A DNA stretch of 64,000 nucleotides, taken from assembly GCA_030615025.1 (NCBI GenBank), contig JAUXAB010000007.1:27859-91858 (forward strand). Reading direction: 5' to 3'. Position numbers and translations under genes: made by a program. Below, piece after piece: positions 52,203-63,733 of the stretch (positions within the stretch are counted from its first letter, which is position 1; every line of letters starts with the position of its first letter). Under the pieces are notes generated by a model. The model saw only the letters and a list, made by a program, of their open reading frames with translations. It ran no database searches and had not been told where the DNA came from. The stretch comes from Phycisphaerae bacterium (lineage in GTDB: Bacteria; Planctomycetota; Phycisphaerae; Sedimentisphaerales; Anaerobacaceae).

Positions 52203-53396
52203 ATGGCGGAGAACATTAGCCGAAGACAGTTTCTATACGCTGCAGCGCAACTCGGAGCGGCGCTGGGTGGCGCAAACCTCGTCGGGCGATGTTTACGCCC
52301 GGCAGAAGCCTCTGTGCCTCAGTCTTCTATACAGCGCAAGCTCATCGTGGTTCTGTTTGGTGGTGGCACGCGTTCGAGCGAGTCGATCGATGACCCCACC
52401 CACCGTTACATTCCCCATCTCTGGAATGAGATGATACCAAGGGCAACTTTGTTCACTAACATGCGGGTAGAACACAAGGTAGTACATCCCAACTCAGCAG
52501 GTTCGATTATGACCGGCCACTGGGAGTGGGACGATATCAACTGGACGAGGCCGGTTGCCCACCCGACTATCTTCGAGATATACCGCCAGGCCCGCCGGGC
52601 ACCGGACACAGCCGCATGGGCATTTGTCTATGCGTCAATCCTCGCCAGGACCGGAGAGAGTCTCGCACCGGGCTACGGAAAGGCCTACGCTGCAAACGTG
52701 GTCGAGCCGCCAACCATTCCTCGCACGACAGCGGAGGAGATGGACCGACGAATGCAGCAGGCGGCATCGCTTGGCTCGGCCGATGCCGAAGCCAGGGCAG
52801 CTCACGCCTGTGCAGAGCTTGCACGCCAAACAAGCCACATCTCGCTTGACGGACTGCGCTCAAAAGATGCCCGTTCCTTCCTCGATACCGAGTACGCGAG
52901 ATGGAAAGCTGGGTCCGGCACCACAAGCCACGACGCATTTCTGGCCGACCGGGCCATCGCCTGCATGCGCACATTCGCCCCGGATGTGATGGCTATAGAT
53001 TTTGGTGAGATAGACTGCGCACATTATGGCTCCTGGTCTCGTTATGTCGAAGCAATCCGCCGTACCGATGAGCTGACATGGCGGCTGTGGCAGGCAACGG
53101 AAAAGATAGAGCAATACCGGGGACGGACGCTTATGCTGATATTGCCCGACCATGGGCGCGAGCTCGACCGGCCCGGCCATTGGGGCTTCATTCATCACAG
53201 CAACTTCTACACTAACGAAGGTGCAGATGAGGGATGCCGCAGGGTGTGGATGATCGCTCTTGGCCCAGGCGTTAAGGCCGGGTGCCGAATCGAGAAACCC
53301 GTGCCAATTACAGCGGTGGCGGCCACCGGGCTTGAGTACCTGGGCCTTGAGGAGTCGGCTGGCACCGAAAGCTCAGTTTGGGACCTTATTACGTAG
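52203..53396 (+). CDS. Tat-exported alkaline-phosphatase-superfamily protein
   Basis: A 397-residue protein with a Tat signal (SRRQFLYAAAQLGAALGG). The mature part has the superfamily's metal-site pattern: an early LFGGGTRSSESIDD in the position of the nucleophile, HPNSAGSIMTGHWEW, a middle DFGEIDCAHYG, and a late LPDHGRELDRPGHWGFIHH with the Asp-His and His ligands. It is related to the sulfatase/phosphopentomutase-like or DUF1501-type proteins; substrate unknown. It starts 15 bp after the previous gene. Its presence next to a PhoB-like regulator is suggestive of phosphate, but not proof. Confidence 0.75.
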   Translation: MAENISRRQFLYAAAQLGAALGGANLVGRCLRPAEASVPQSSIQRKLIVVLFGGGTRSSESIDDPTHRYIPHLWNEMIPRATLFTNMRVEHKVVHPNSAGSIMTGHWEWDDINWTRPVAHPTIFEIYRQARRAPDTAAWAFVYASILARTGESLAPGYGKAYAANVVEPPTIPRTTAEEMDRRMQQAASLGSADAEARAAHACAELARQTSHISLDGLRSKDARSFLDTEYARWKAGSGTTSHDAFLADRAIACMRTFAPDVMAIDFGEIDCAHYGSWSRYVEAIRRTDELTWRLWQATEKIEQYRGRTLMLILPDHGRELDRPGHWGFIHHSNFYTNEGADEGCRRVWMIALGPGVKAGCRIEKPVPITAVAATGLEYLGLEESAGTESSVWDLIT

Positions 53397-53459
53397 CAGA
53401 GATGAGATAGTCTAACAATTTAACGTGGAAATAATCACTTTTTTTGAAAGGAGCAAAAG

Positions 53460-55211
53460 ATGAAAAAACAAACCCAAATCCTCATCGCGGCAGTTTTGGT
53501 AATTGTCCTGGCGACTGTAGCCGGCTTTGGCGACGTGCAGACAATAACCGGCACAATCTCAAAGGTAACGGTTTACCGGGGTCAGGCCCTGGTGACACGT
53601 ACCCTCAACGTTGATTTGCCGGCGGGCACTTCTGAGCTAACCGTCACAGACCTGCCGGCCAAGATCGTTCCCGAAAGTCTCTACGCACAAACCTCCGGCA
53701 ATATCAAAGTCTTGAGCGTCCGCTATCGGGAAAAGGCAGTTGAGGAGGATACCCGCGAGGAAGTAAAACAACTTGATGCTGAGATTGAAGAAGTAAACAA
53801 TCAACTTCGGCACATTGGATGGGACTTTAAACAGCGCCGTAATCAATGGGAAATGTTCGAGAAACTTAAAGACTTTACCGTCGCCGCTGCAAAAGCTGAC
53901 TTGAGTCGTGGACTGTTAACCTTTGAGCCTCTGGAAAAGCTTACCGAATATATCGAGAAGAAAGGCCTTGAATATCACAGGCACAATATAGAATACGAAG
54001 ATAAAGACGCACAATTGAAAAAGAAGCGTGAACTGCTGGAACGCAAACGTAAAGAGCTCAATGCCGGTCGTTCCCGAACGGAGCGGGAAGTGGTACTGTT
54101 TGTTGGTGCTGAGGACAAGAAAAAAGCCACCATTGAATTGAGCTATCTGGTAAATGGGGCCAACTGGAACCCCCAATATAACCTACGGGCCAATCCCAAA
54201 CAATCAAACGTCCTGATTGAATACAACGCAGTCATCAACCAGACCAGCGGCGAAAATTGGGGTGGCGTTGCTCTAAGCCTTTCCACCGCTGAGCCGACTA
54301 TGGTCTCCGCACCTCCGGTCCTCGAACCAATGCTCGTGGGCCTTTCGCGTCCCGCACAGACCCAACAGGCTGAACAACAACGCTTTGTGCAGATTGAGAA
54401 TCTTCGAAAGCAGCTAAAATCTCGCAGAGACAATATTAAGATGGGTTTTGCTGCCAATGCTGAGCTTAATACACTGGCGCTGGGCAACCAGGCCTTTGTC
54501 CTTCAAGCCAGCGGTCAGCAAGTGCAGCAGTTCCAGGAGCAGTTAGCTGATATCACCCGTAACGAAGGGGTCAGTGTAACATATAATTTGCCCGGCAAGC
54601 TCAGCCTGCCCAGTCGAAGTGACCAGCAGCTCGTAACGATAGCTTCGGTCCTGGCAAAAGCCGATTTCACGCTCATTGCCACCCCATTGCTTACTGATTA
54701 TGTCTATCTACAAGCGGAGCTGCTTAACAACAGCGATACTATTCTTTTGCCCGGACAGGCCAGCATGTTCCGCAATGGCGAATTCGTCGGCAAGAGCCAA
54801 TTGCCGTTAGTTACCATCGGCGAAAAATTGACAGCCGGCTTCGGTATAGATTCACAGGTTCAGGTAGCCCACGAGCTTGAAGACAAAAAGAGCCGTGTTC
54901 AGGGCGGAAATCGCATCGACACATACCATTACCGTATCGCTCTGAGCAATTACAAGAATATCGGGGTGGAATTGCAATTGCTCGACCGTCTGCCGTACAC
55001 AGAAGACACTTCCATCAAGATAGAACTTGTGAAAACCGAGCCTGAGTTAAGCAAAGACAGCGAATACCTGCGTACCGCCCGCAAAAAGGGCATTTTACGC
55101 TGGGACCTGAATGTGCCGCCGAATACCGTCGACGAAGACGCAACTATTGTAAAATACAGCTTCACAATGGAGTACGACAAGAACATGCAAATTCAGCCTC
55201 GTCGCAAATAA
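53460..55211 (+). CDS. MuiA-like protein (DUF4140 / DUF4139 domains)
   Basis: A 583-residue protein with a Sec signal (about 1-24). The N-terminal DUF4140-type domain carries ITGTISKVTVYRGQALVTR and LPAGTSELTVTDLP; a coiled coil runs at about 100-200 (EEVKQLDAEIEEVNNQLR); the DUF4139 domain from about 215 has ELSYLVNGANWNPQYNLRA, INQTSGENWGGVALSLST and ends in the NVPPNTVDEDATIVKYSFTM sequence. In Rhizobium, MuiA is linked to mucoidy inhibition. The start has AAAGGAG. The signal-peptide codons resemble those of the VIT-vWA gene. Confidence 0.88.
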   Translation: MKKQTQILIAAVLVIVLATVAGFGDVQTITGTISKVTVYRGQALVTRTLNVDLPAGTSELTVTDLPAKIVPESLYAQTSGNIKVLSVRYREKAVEEDTREEVKQLDAEIEEVNNQLRHIGWDFKQRRNQWEMFEKLKDFTVAAAKADLSRGLLTFEPLEKLTEYIEKKGLEYHRHNIEYEDKDAQLKKKRELLERKRKELNAGRSRTEREVVLFVGAEDKKKATIELSYLVNGANWNPQYNLRANPKQSNVLIEYNAVINQTSGENWGGVALSLSTAEPTMVSAPPVLEPMLVGLSRPAQTQQAEQQRFVQIENLRKQLKSRRDNIKMGFAANAELNTLALGNQAFVLQASGQQVQQFQEQLADITRNEGVSVTYNLPGKLSLPSRSDQQLVTIASVLAKADFTLIATPLLTDYVYLQAELLNNSDTILLPGQASMFRNGEFVGKSQLPLVTIGEKLTAGFGIDSQVQVAHELEDKKSRVQGGNRIDTYHYRIALSNYKNIGVELQLLDRLPYTEDTSIKIELVKTEPELSKDSEYLRTARKKGILRWDLNVPPNTVDEDATIVKYSFTMEYDKNMQIQPRRK

Positions 55212-55232
55212 GTCAGCATCAGGGTAAGTGCT

Positions 55233-55270
55233 CTGGCCCCCCAACGCACTATTTTGCGTTGGGGGGCCAG
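55233..55270. terminator. Very stable hairpin after the envelope operon
   Basis: CTGGCCCCCCAACGCA (55233-55248), a 6-base loop, and TGCGTTGGGGGGCCAG (55255-55270) form a perfect 16-bp stem, 21 bp after the MuiA-like stop codon. No T-tract follows, so it may act by stalling, processing or as a 3'-end protector rather than a classic intrinsic terminator. Confidence 0.6.
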
Positions 55271-55505
55271 GGCCGGCTGCAGCTCCTGCCATACTCCAGG
55301 TTTCCGACATTCATATTGGATAAATCCTTCCTGCCCCTTACTCTCCGGTTGTCTCCATCGACACGGCATCCTCTGCCCAGCTTTTTTTGAAAAAAGATTG
55401 TGAACGTGCGACTTTTGGTGTAAACTACAGCAGTATTTTTCAGGATTTTGTCTGAAAAGGGTTCGAAATTTTGACACTTTTGGCATTTTGATACAGAGGT
55501 TCATT

Positions 55506-56612
55506 ATGAAAGTAAATTTTAATAGAGCGGCACTTTCCGAGGCTTTAGGCCTGCTTGTCTCCGTGGTGCCAAGCCGAACACCCAAGCCAATACTGCGCTG
55601 TGTCCAAATCACGACCGGCGAGAAAGAGGTTCGGATTTGCGCTACCGACCTGGAGATTGGCATCAACCGCCTGGTCCATGAAGTCCAGGTTGAAGAGGCC
55701 GGCGAGGTAGTTGTCCCGGCGGACCGGCTGGCTGCCGTTGTGCGCGAAAGCGTTGACGAGGTCCTGTCACTGCAGGCTGCCGAAGGGACCTGCGAGATAC
55801 GAGGAGCCGACAGCCACTTTACGATTTATGGTCAGGAGCCAGGCCAGTACCCCACCGTCCCGGGCTTCGAAGGTGACGCCAATATGGAGATTGCATTGAG
55901 TAATCTTCAGGCCGGTAGTGACCAGTGTTTGTTTGCCACCGCCAGGGAAAGCAGTCGCTATGCAATTAATGGCGTGCTGTGGGAGATTAAGGGTAAGAAG
56001 CTGATGTTAGTAGCCACCGATGGCAGAAGACTGGCACGCTGCAGGGTCAACCTGACTTCGGCCCCGGACGAGAAGATGGCGGCAACAAAGATAATAGTAC
56101 CTGCCAAGACAATGGCCCTGTTGGATAAAATCGGCTCCCACGACAAGGACACCGTTGCAGTTAAACTTGTCGATAACCAGATACTGCTTAGCTGTGTGGA
56201 TGTGGTGATAAGCTCGAATCTTGTCGAAGGCAATTTCCCGAAGTATGAGGATATAGTCCCGACCGACTACGACAAGAAATTGACACTGTCGACCGAGGCG
56301 GTACTGAGTGCGGTTCGCCGCTCGGCCTTGCTGACGAGTGAGGAGTCCAGAGGGATTAAACTGTCGATAGGAAAGGAAACCATGGTGTTTTCCGGCAGGG
56401 CGCCGGAGACCGGCGATGCACAAGTCGAGATGCCGATCGATTACAAAGGCGAGCCGATTGAGATTGGCTTTAATCCGCAATTCCTTATAGATGTCTTGCG
56501 GGTCATCAAGACGCCGGAATTCGTATTGGAGTTAGGACAGCAGGATAGACCCGGGCTGATAAAAAGCGGAGCAGATTTCCTCTATGTCCTGATGCCAATC
56601 AACCTGGGATAA
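55506..56612 (+). CDS. dnaN: DNA polymerase III beta sliding clamp
   Basis: A 368-residue clamp made of three repeated domains of about 120 residues. Family marks: MKVNFNRAALSEAL at the start, TPKPILRCVQI, ATDLEIGI, the middle NGVLWEIKGKKLMLVATDGRRLA, and the end of domain three FLYVLMPIN. I chose the ATG at 55506 (GAGG upstream) to match the family N-terminus; an earlier start at 55488 adds six residues. It precedes dciA and gyrB, but neither dnaA nor recF is visible. Confidence 0.96.
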   Translation: MKVNFNRAALSEALGLLVSVVPSRTPKPILRCVQITTGEKEVRICATDLEIGINRLVHEVQVEEAGEVVVPADRLAAVVRESVDEVLSLQAAEGTCEIRGADSHFTIYGQEPGQYPTVPGFEGDANMEIALSNLQAGSDQCLFATARESSRYAINGVLWEIKGKKLMLVATDGRRLARCRVNLTSAPDEKMAATKIIVPAKTMALLDKIGSHDKDTVAVKLVDNQILLSCVDVVISSNLVEGNFPKYEDIVPTDYDKKLTLSTEAVLSAVRRSALLTSEESRGIKLSIGKETMVFSGRAPETGDAQVEMPIDYKGEPIEIGFNPQFLIDVLRVIKTPEFVLELGQQDRPGLIKSGADFLYVLMPINLG

Positions 56613-56613
56613 A

Positions 56614-56718
56614 CCCGCACCAATTAAGGTCAGATGTCAGAAATCAGAAGTCAGATTTTTCTGTCCTCTGTCTTCTGTCCTCTTTGGTCTTACGGGGCTC
56701 ACGCCTAATTGGTGCGGG
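56614..56718. repeat. 13-bp inverted repeat enclosing repeat-rich DNA after dnaN
   Basis: CCCGCACCAATTA (56614-56626) matches TAATTGGTGCGGG (56706-56718) perfectly. The interior holds iterated CAGAAGTCAG and CTGTCCTCTGTC words similar to those near 7920. It separates dnaN from dciA. Confidence 0.75.
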
Positions 56719-56757
56719 GCACAGTTTTGCATTTTTCGTTTTAAGTTTTTCATTTTT

Positions 56758-57105
56758 ATGATGAATGAGGACGAACAACTACGCGGCAGTGTGAAGTGGC
56801 AAAGAAAACGGCACCTGGACGGAGCAGTCAGGTTAGGTGATGTCACCAGGGAGCTTATGGATAATCGTATTTCGCCGGTAGCCGCCAGGTTTGGCCCAAT
56901 AGCCGAGCTCTGGAGCCAGCTGCTGCCTGACGAGCTTCGCCGGCACTGCAAAATTGCCGGCATTTCCGGCGGCCAACTGAAAGTATTGGTGGATTTGCCG
57001 GCGTATAGGTACGAGCTGCAATTATGCAGCTCAGAGCTCCTCAGCGAGCTGCAGCAGCAATGTCCGCGGGCCCACATAAAAAAAATTAAGTTCGTCGTCG
57101 GCTAA
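56758..57105 (+). CDS. dciA: DciA-type replicative helicase loader (DUF721)
   Basis: A 115-residue DUF721/DciA protein. The DciA domain begins at about 40 with ISPVAARFGPIAELWSQLLPDELRRHCKIAGI-type sequence (in parts: FGPIAELWSQLLP, KIAGISGGQLKVLVDLPAYRYEL) and ends with IKKIKFVVG. DciA loads DnaB in bacteria lacking DnaC/DnaI. Its place between dnaN and gyrB fits a replication cluster. No good ribosome-binding site visible. Confidence 0.82.
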   Translation: MMNEDEQLRGSVKWQRKRHLDGAVRLGDVTRELMDNRISPVAARFGPIAELWSQLLPDELRRHCKIAGISGGQLKVLVDLPAYRYELQLCSSELLSELQQQCPRAHIKKIKFVVG

Positions 57106-57115
57106 GAATAAAAGA

Positions 57116-57230
57116 AACCGCAGATTACACAGATTACGCAATTTTAGACGGGATTAACAGGATAAAACAAGAGGGAATCCTATAAATCCTGTCTGAAAAA
57201 TTCAAAAAATCTGTGAAATCCGTGGTTAAA
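57116..57230. repeat. Nested palindromic elements between dciA and gyrB
   Basis: An outer pair, AACCGCAGATTACACAGATT and AATCTGTGAAATCCGTGGTT, surrounds an inner CAGGAT element (57142-57200, arms GACGGGATTAACAGGAT and its partner). One repeat family has apparently inserted into another, or the two evolved as one unit. Confidence 0.7.
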
Positions 57231-57286
57231 AAAGAGTCTTATAACAAATAGGGCCGGGCATAGTGCATTTAGAAATTCGAAGGTAG

Positions 57287-60975
<3,689 letters not shown>

Positions 60976-60978
60976 TTT

Positions 60979-61710
60979 TTACTCCTTTCGTTCGTTTGAG
61001 TTGTTTGAATTTTCGGATAGATTCGGGACTAAACTACCGGGCTGGGTATAAACCAACAGTTGGACCATATCCTGCCTGGTGCGCTGCAGCTCGTCTTCGG
61101 TCCGGATAGCGAAGGTTGCAAAAGCATTGCTCAACTGGGCGTTGTCCCGTAGCCGATTCAACTCTATCTGCTCAAAGGCTGCTGCTACCCATTGTCTGTC
61201 CTCTGTTTGTGCCTCATTGATGGACTCGATAAGTTCTGTAAGCAGCTCATTCGTCACAGCATTGGAAGCAGCTAAGGTCTGTAGAGCGAACTGGCTCAAG
61301 TCGCGGCGGTATTGCTGACTAAGCTCATCTTTGAGCCGGACATAACTGCTCACCATACCTAACTGCCAGTAGCGTTTCATCTCATCAAGCAAGTTCTGGC
61401 GAATAGCCGGCTCGAGAGCAGCTTGAAGCTGTTCCACATCCGGCGGTCGAGGGGCTGATAGGCGGCCTGCGGCATACGCAGCGGCAATCAGCAGCACCGC
61501 GGCGGCGGCGACTTTAGTAAAGCTTCTTGCAGCTTTTATTCTTTCTATAATTTGGATTCGCTTCTCGACCTTGACCGTGTTTGGTTGCTTGGAAGCTTCT
61601 GTCAGCTTTGCAATGGTCGCATCAACCGTCTCCTGTGGCGGACCGGGGGGGACCGGCTCACTTTTGAGATAGCTTACGACCTTATCCATAATACTCTTTC
61701 CCTTTTTCAT
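60979..61710 (-). CDS. Single-helix membrane partner of an ECF sigma factor
   Basis: A 243-residue protein with a cytoplasmic N-terminal part (about 1-62), a transmembrane helix (about 65-86, FTKVAAAAVLLIAAAYAAGRL) and an extracytoplasmic helical region that continues to the end (many LLDEMKRYWQL-type heptads). The layout suits an anti-sigma factor, though no zinc-binding motif is seen. It starts 9 bp after the sigma-factor stop; an in-frame ATG at 61689 with GGGAAAGAG upstream is an equally plausible start. Four bases separate it from the secreted protein gene. Confidence 0.68.
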   Translation of the reverse strand: MKKGKSIMDKVVSYLKSEPVPPGPPQETVDATIAKLTEASKQPNTVKVEKRIQIIERIKAARSFTKVAAAAVLLIAAAYAAGRLSAPRPPDVEQLQAALEPAIRQNLLDEMKRYWQLGMVSSYVRLKDELSQQYRRDLSQFALQTLAASNAVTNELLTELIESINEAQTEDRQWVAAAFEQIELNRLRDNAQLSNAFATFAIRTEDELQRTRQDMVQLLVYTQPGSLVPNLSENSNNSNERKE

Positions 61711-61719
61711 TGCTCTACC

Positions 61720-62220
61720 TCACTTTTCATCTTTTTCAAAAAGCTCACTAAGTTTTGCCCTGGCGCGGTGCAGCAGCACACCAGCGGCGTTAGTCTTAAT
61801 GCCAAGCTCTTTTGCAATTTGTCGATAGCTCATATCATTTAAGAATCGGAGGCAAAAGACCTGCGCCTCTTGCGGCGGCAGCTGAGCTAACGCCTCTCGT
61901 AACTTGATGGCTAACTCCTGTGTGTGCAGCTGTTGTGTCGGAGACGGGTTTCCACTCGATACAGCAGCTACATCCACAGCATCTGTGTAAACTTGTGACT
62001 CGCGAAACCGCTGGCGCAGCCGGTCTATCGCCCGAGCGGTGGCGAGCCGAGCCAACAGTGCGGAAAAGCTCCGCACACGCTGACGACGTGAGACTTCCAG
62101 AGCGCAAACGAACGTTTCTTGGAAGCAGTCCGCAGCATCAGCATCATTGCCCAAAAGCCGGTACGCGGTCTGCCACACAGCAGGGCCGTGTTTTTTGACA
62201 ATCAATGGCCAATCAATCAC
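61720..62220 (-). CDS. ECF-type RNA polymerase sigma factor
   Basis: About 166 residues with region 2 (AVWQTAYRLLGNDADAADCFQETFVCALEV, in parts; LLARLATARAIDRLRQR) and region 4 (LPPQEAQVFCLRFLNDMSYRQIAKELGIKTNAAGVLLHRAR, in parts). The start is uncertain: the frame extends to 62313, but AGGAAAGG precedes a TTG at 62226 and a GTG at 62220, and the conserved fold starts there. It is the first gene of a three-gene operon with the membrane partner and a secreted protein. Not closely alike the sigma factor at 42584. Confidence 0.88.
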   Translation of the reverse strand: MIDWPLIVKKHGPAVWQTAYRLLGNDADAADCFQETFVCALEVSRRQRVRSFSALLARLATARAIDRLRQRFRESQVYTDAVDVAAVSSGNPSPTQQLHTQELAIKLREALAQLPPQEAQVFCLRFLNDMSYRQIAKELGIKTNAAGVLLHRARAKLSELFEKDEK

Positions 62221-62675
62221 TTGCAAGCGACCTTTCCTCTTAAGCAATCGCCGCCGGGTCCCCGTCAATATAATAGTCGATACACCCCCATGTTTTATTA
62301 CAAAAAAAACCAAAACAACAGAGGAGTTCCTATTTGGGCCTGAGGAAGCTGGCGGAGCTCATTTGCAAAGGACTCCGCCATGCCTCTGGCGGATAGATTG
62401 TGCACGAAATGGATAGTTGTCATGTAAGGCAGGTGGAAAATCCGCCAAAGGCGGAGACTTTTGACGACTTACTTCTAACGGCGTGGAAAATCTACGAGCC
62501 CCGTTAGAAGTTCTGCCATGGCGGGCAGAGGTAAGTAAGACGTTTTACTTCTAACGGAACGAGCAAACGTGAGATGTACCCAGCCAGTCGAGGCCCCCCA
62601 TTGATGTCCTCTTTTAGACAGGGTTAACAAGATAAAGTAGGATAAAATCCTGTAAATCCTGTCTAAAAAAAAGGT
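62221..62675. other. Repeat-rich intergenic region between sigma and STAS genes
   Basis: About 455 bp. It contains ACTTCTAACGG/CCGTTAGAAGT (62471-62481 with 62501-62511), a further TTCTAACGG (about 62548), TCCGCC...GGCGGA-type palindromes near 62380 and 62450, and a CAGGAT element at 62611-62670. No gene seen. Confidence 0.7.
62611..62670. repeat. CAGGAT palindromic element copy downstream of STAS gene
   Basis: Arms AGACAGGGTTAACAAGAT and ATCCTGTAAATCCTGTCT, followed on the forward side by a run of As. On the reverse strand it lies 6 bp after the STAS stop codon and could also act as its terminator. Confidence 0.75.
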
Positions 62676-63017
62676 TTACTCGCTACCGACCATCTGTAAG
62701 CTGGCTAAGGCAACGAACTTGTCATCCGCCAATTCAAAAACTCCGTCAAGGCCGGTTACCGTAAAGATGCCTTTGGTCGCGGGGGCAACGCTGCAAAAAA
62801 CAAGCCGATGCCCGCAGTCGCCCACCAGCTTGCGCAACTTCAGCAGCTTTGAGAGGCTCGAAGAGGTTACAATATCCACGCTGGAAAAATCAACTACCAG
62901 GTCACAGTTGCCTCTGTCACGTATGATTTCGGTAACGGCTCTGAGCTCATCGCCCATTTCCGGTTCCTGGGGCAAGTCCACGAGAACAATGTTCTCCGAC
63001 CAATTTTGGATTCCCAT
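62676..63017 (-). CDS. STAS-domain protein (anti-sigma factor antagonist type)
   Basis: A 113-residue single-domain STAS protein. The typical strand-helix motif DLVVDFSSVDIVTSSSLSKLL is present, with serines at the position phosphorylated in SpoIIAA/RsbV proteins, followed by LVFCSVAPATKGIFTVTGLDGVF. Such proteins sequester anti-sigma kinases in partner-switching cascades. The start has AAAGGAG. No partner kinase or phosphatase is nearby, so its partner is unknown; it may be linked only by position to the sigma locus. Confidence 0.85.
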   Translation of the reverse strand: MGIQNWSENIVLVDLPQEPEMGDELRAVTEIIRDRGNCDLVVDFSSVDIVTSSSLSKLLKLRKLVGDCGHRLVFCSVAPATKGIFTVTGLDGVFELADDKFVALASLQMVGSE

Positions 63018-63123
63018 TTTATATCTCCTTTTTAATCGATACTGCTTTCGCGAATTCGAAATGTGTTATCGGCATAAATTCGGGCTGAGTTAAGCAAAAA
63101 ACAAAATGGATTTTAACTTCTTT

Positions 63124-63220
63124 TCAGACAGGATTTACCCCGTTAGATAACGCACGCAAAAAATATCTAACGGGGTTTACACGATTTTCTCTTGTTTTAT
63201 CCTGTTAATCCCGTCTAAAA
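63124..63220. repeat. CAGGAT palindromic element interrupted by a smaller element
   Basis: Arms GACAGGATTTAC... and ATCCTGTTAATCCCGTC belong to the CAGGAT family, but the left arm is split by the 38-bp insertion at 63138-63175. Confidence 0.85.
63138..63175. mobile_element. 38-bp CCCCGTTAGATA palindromic insertion with TTTA duplication
   Basis: CCCCGTTAGATA (63138-63149) and TATCTAACGGGG (63164-63175) are a perfect 12-bp inverted repeat. TTTA occurs on both sides (63134-63137 and 63176-63179). Removing the element and one TTTA restores GGATTTACACGATTTTC, as in uninterrupted copies of the host repeat. Confidence 0.8.
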
Positions 63221-63281
63221 CCGGAATGAGAGTTTAGGTAGCCGCGAAGTGTGAGCTTTTCAGATTTTGCCGCTTTGTTAA

Positions 63282-63328
63282 TGGGCGATGAGGGATTCGA
63301 ACCCACGACCGGCTGATTAAGAGTCAGC
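63282..63328 (-). tRNA. 3' fragment of tRNA-Lys (CTT), probable attachment-site remnant
   Basis: On the reverse strand the segment reads as the second half of a tRNA: anticodon stem GCTGA, loop CTCTTAA (anticodon CTT), stem TCAGC, variable loop, T-arm with GGTTCGAATCC, and acceptor strand ATCGCCC plus A. No D-arm or GGGCGAT acceptor partner precedes it (63329-63400), so the gene is incomplete. Such 3' tRNA copies are typical ends of integrated elements. Confidence 0.75.
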
Positions 63329-63733
63329 AGACCGAAAATCATAAGTCCTTTTAAGTTTTCTTCAATCGCGATGCAAAAACATCCACCAGCGAATAAATGA
63401 AAAGCTTCTGGTTTTATCGGTTGCTTACAGCATTGCGTGATGGATTTTCGAGCCGGGCGGTGCTGAGTTTATCAGCCTGGTGCAAGCCGCCGTGAGAAGT
63501 CCACACTTTGGTGGGGACTTATAATACTTCCAGAAGTAAGACCATTGTGGTGACAATGCGCGCCTGCTGGGCAAAAACAGCTTGCCAAGTTTAATAGTTG
63601 ACACCGCTATCCTAATATGTTAAAGTAAATATTGTTCATATAATCGGCAACTATGATTTTGGGCCTGCTAAGTTATAAAGATAAAACCTGGGTTAAGCGG
63701 CCGAAAACATCATGGCATGGCAGGAGATAGAAG
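63329..63733. other. Intergenic region right of the tRNA fragment
   Basis: About 400 bp in which I find no open frame with a ribosome-binding site and no integrase motif. It carries the leader of the dockerin-like gene at its right end. Confidence 0.5.

Noticed and set aside
62380..62560. CRISPR array
   Set aside because: The repeated words are short palindromes at irregular spacing, without constant-length repeats and spacers, and no cas gene is present in the window.
63282..63400. Intact tRNA-Lys gene
   Set aside because: The D-arm and 5' acceptor strand are absent; only the 3' part from the anticodon stem is present.
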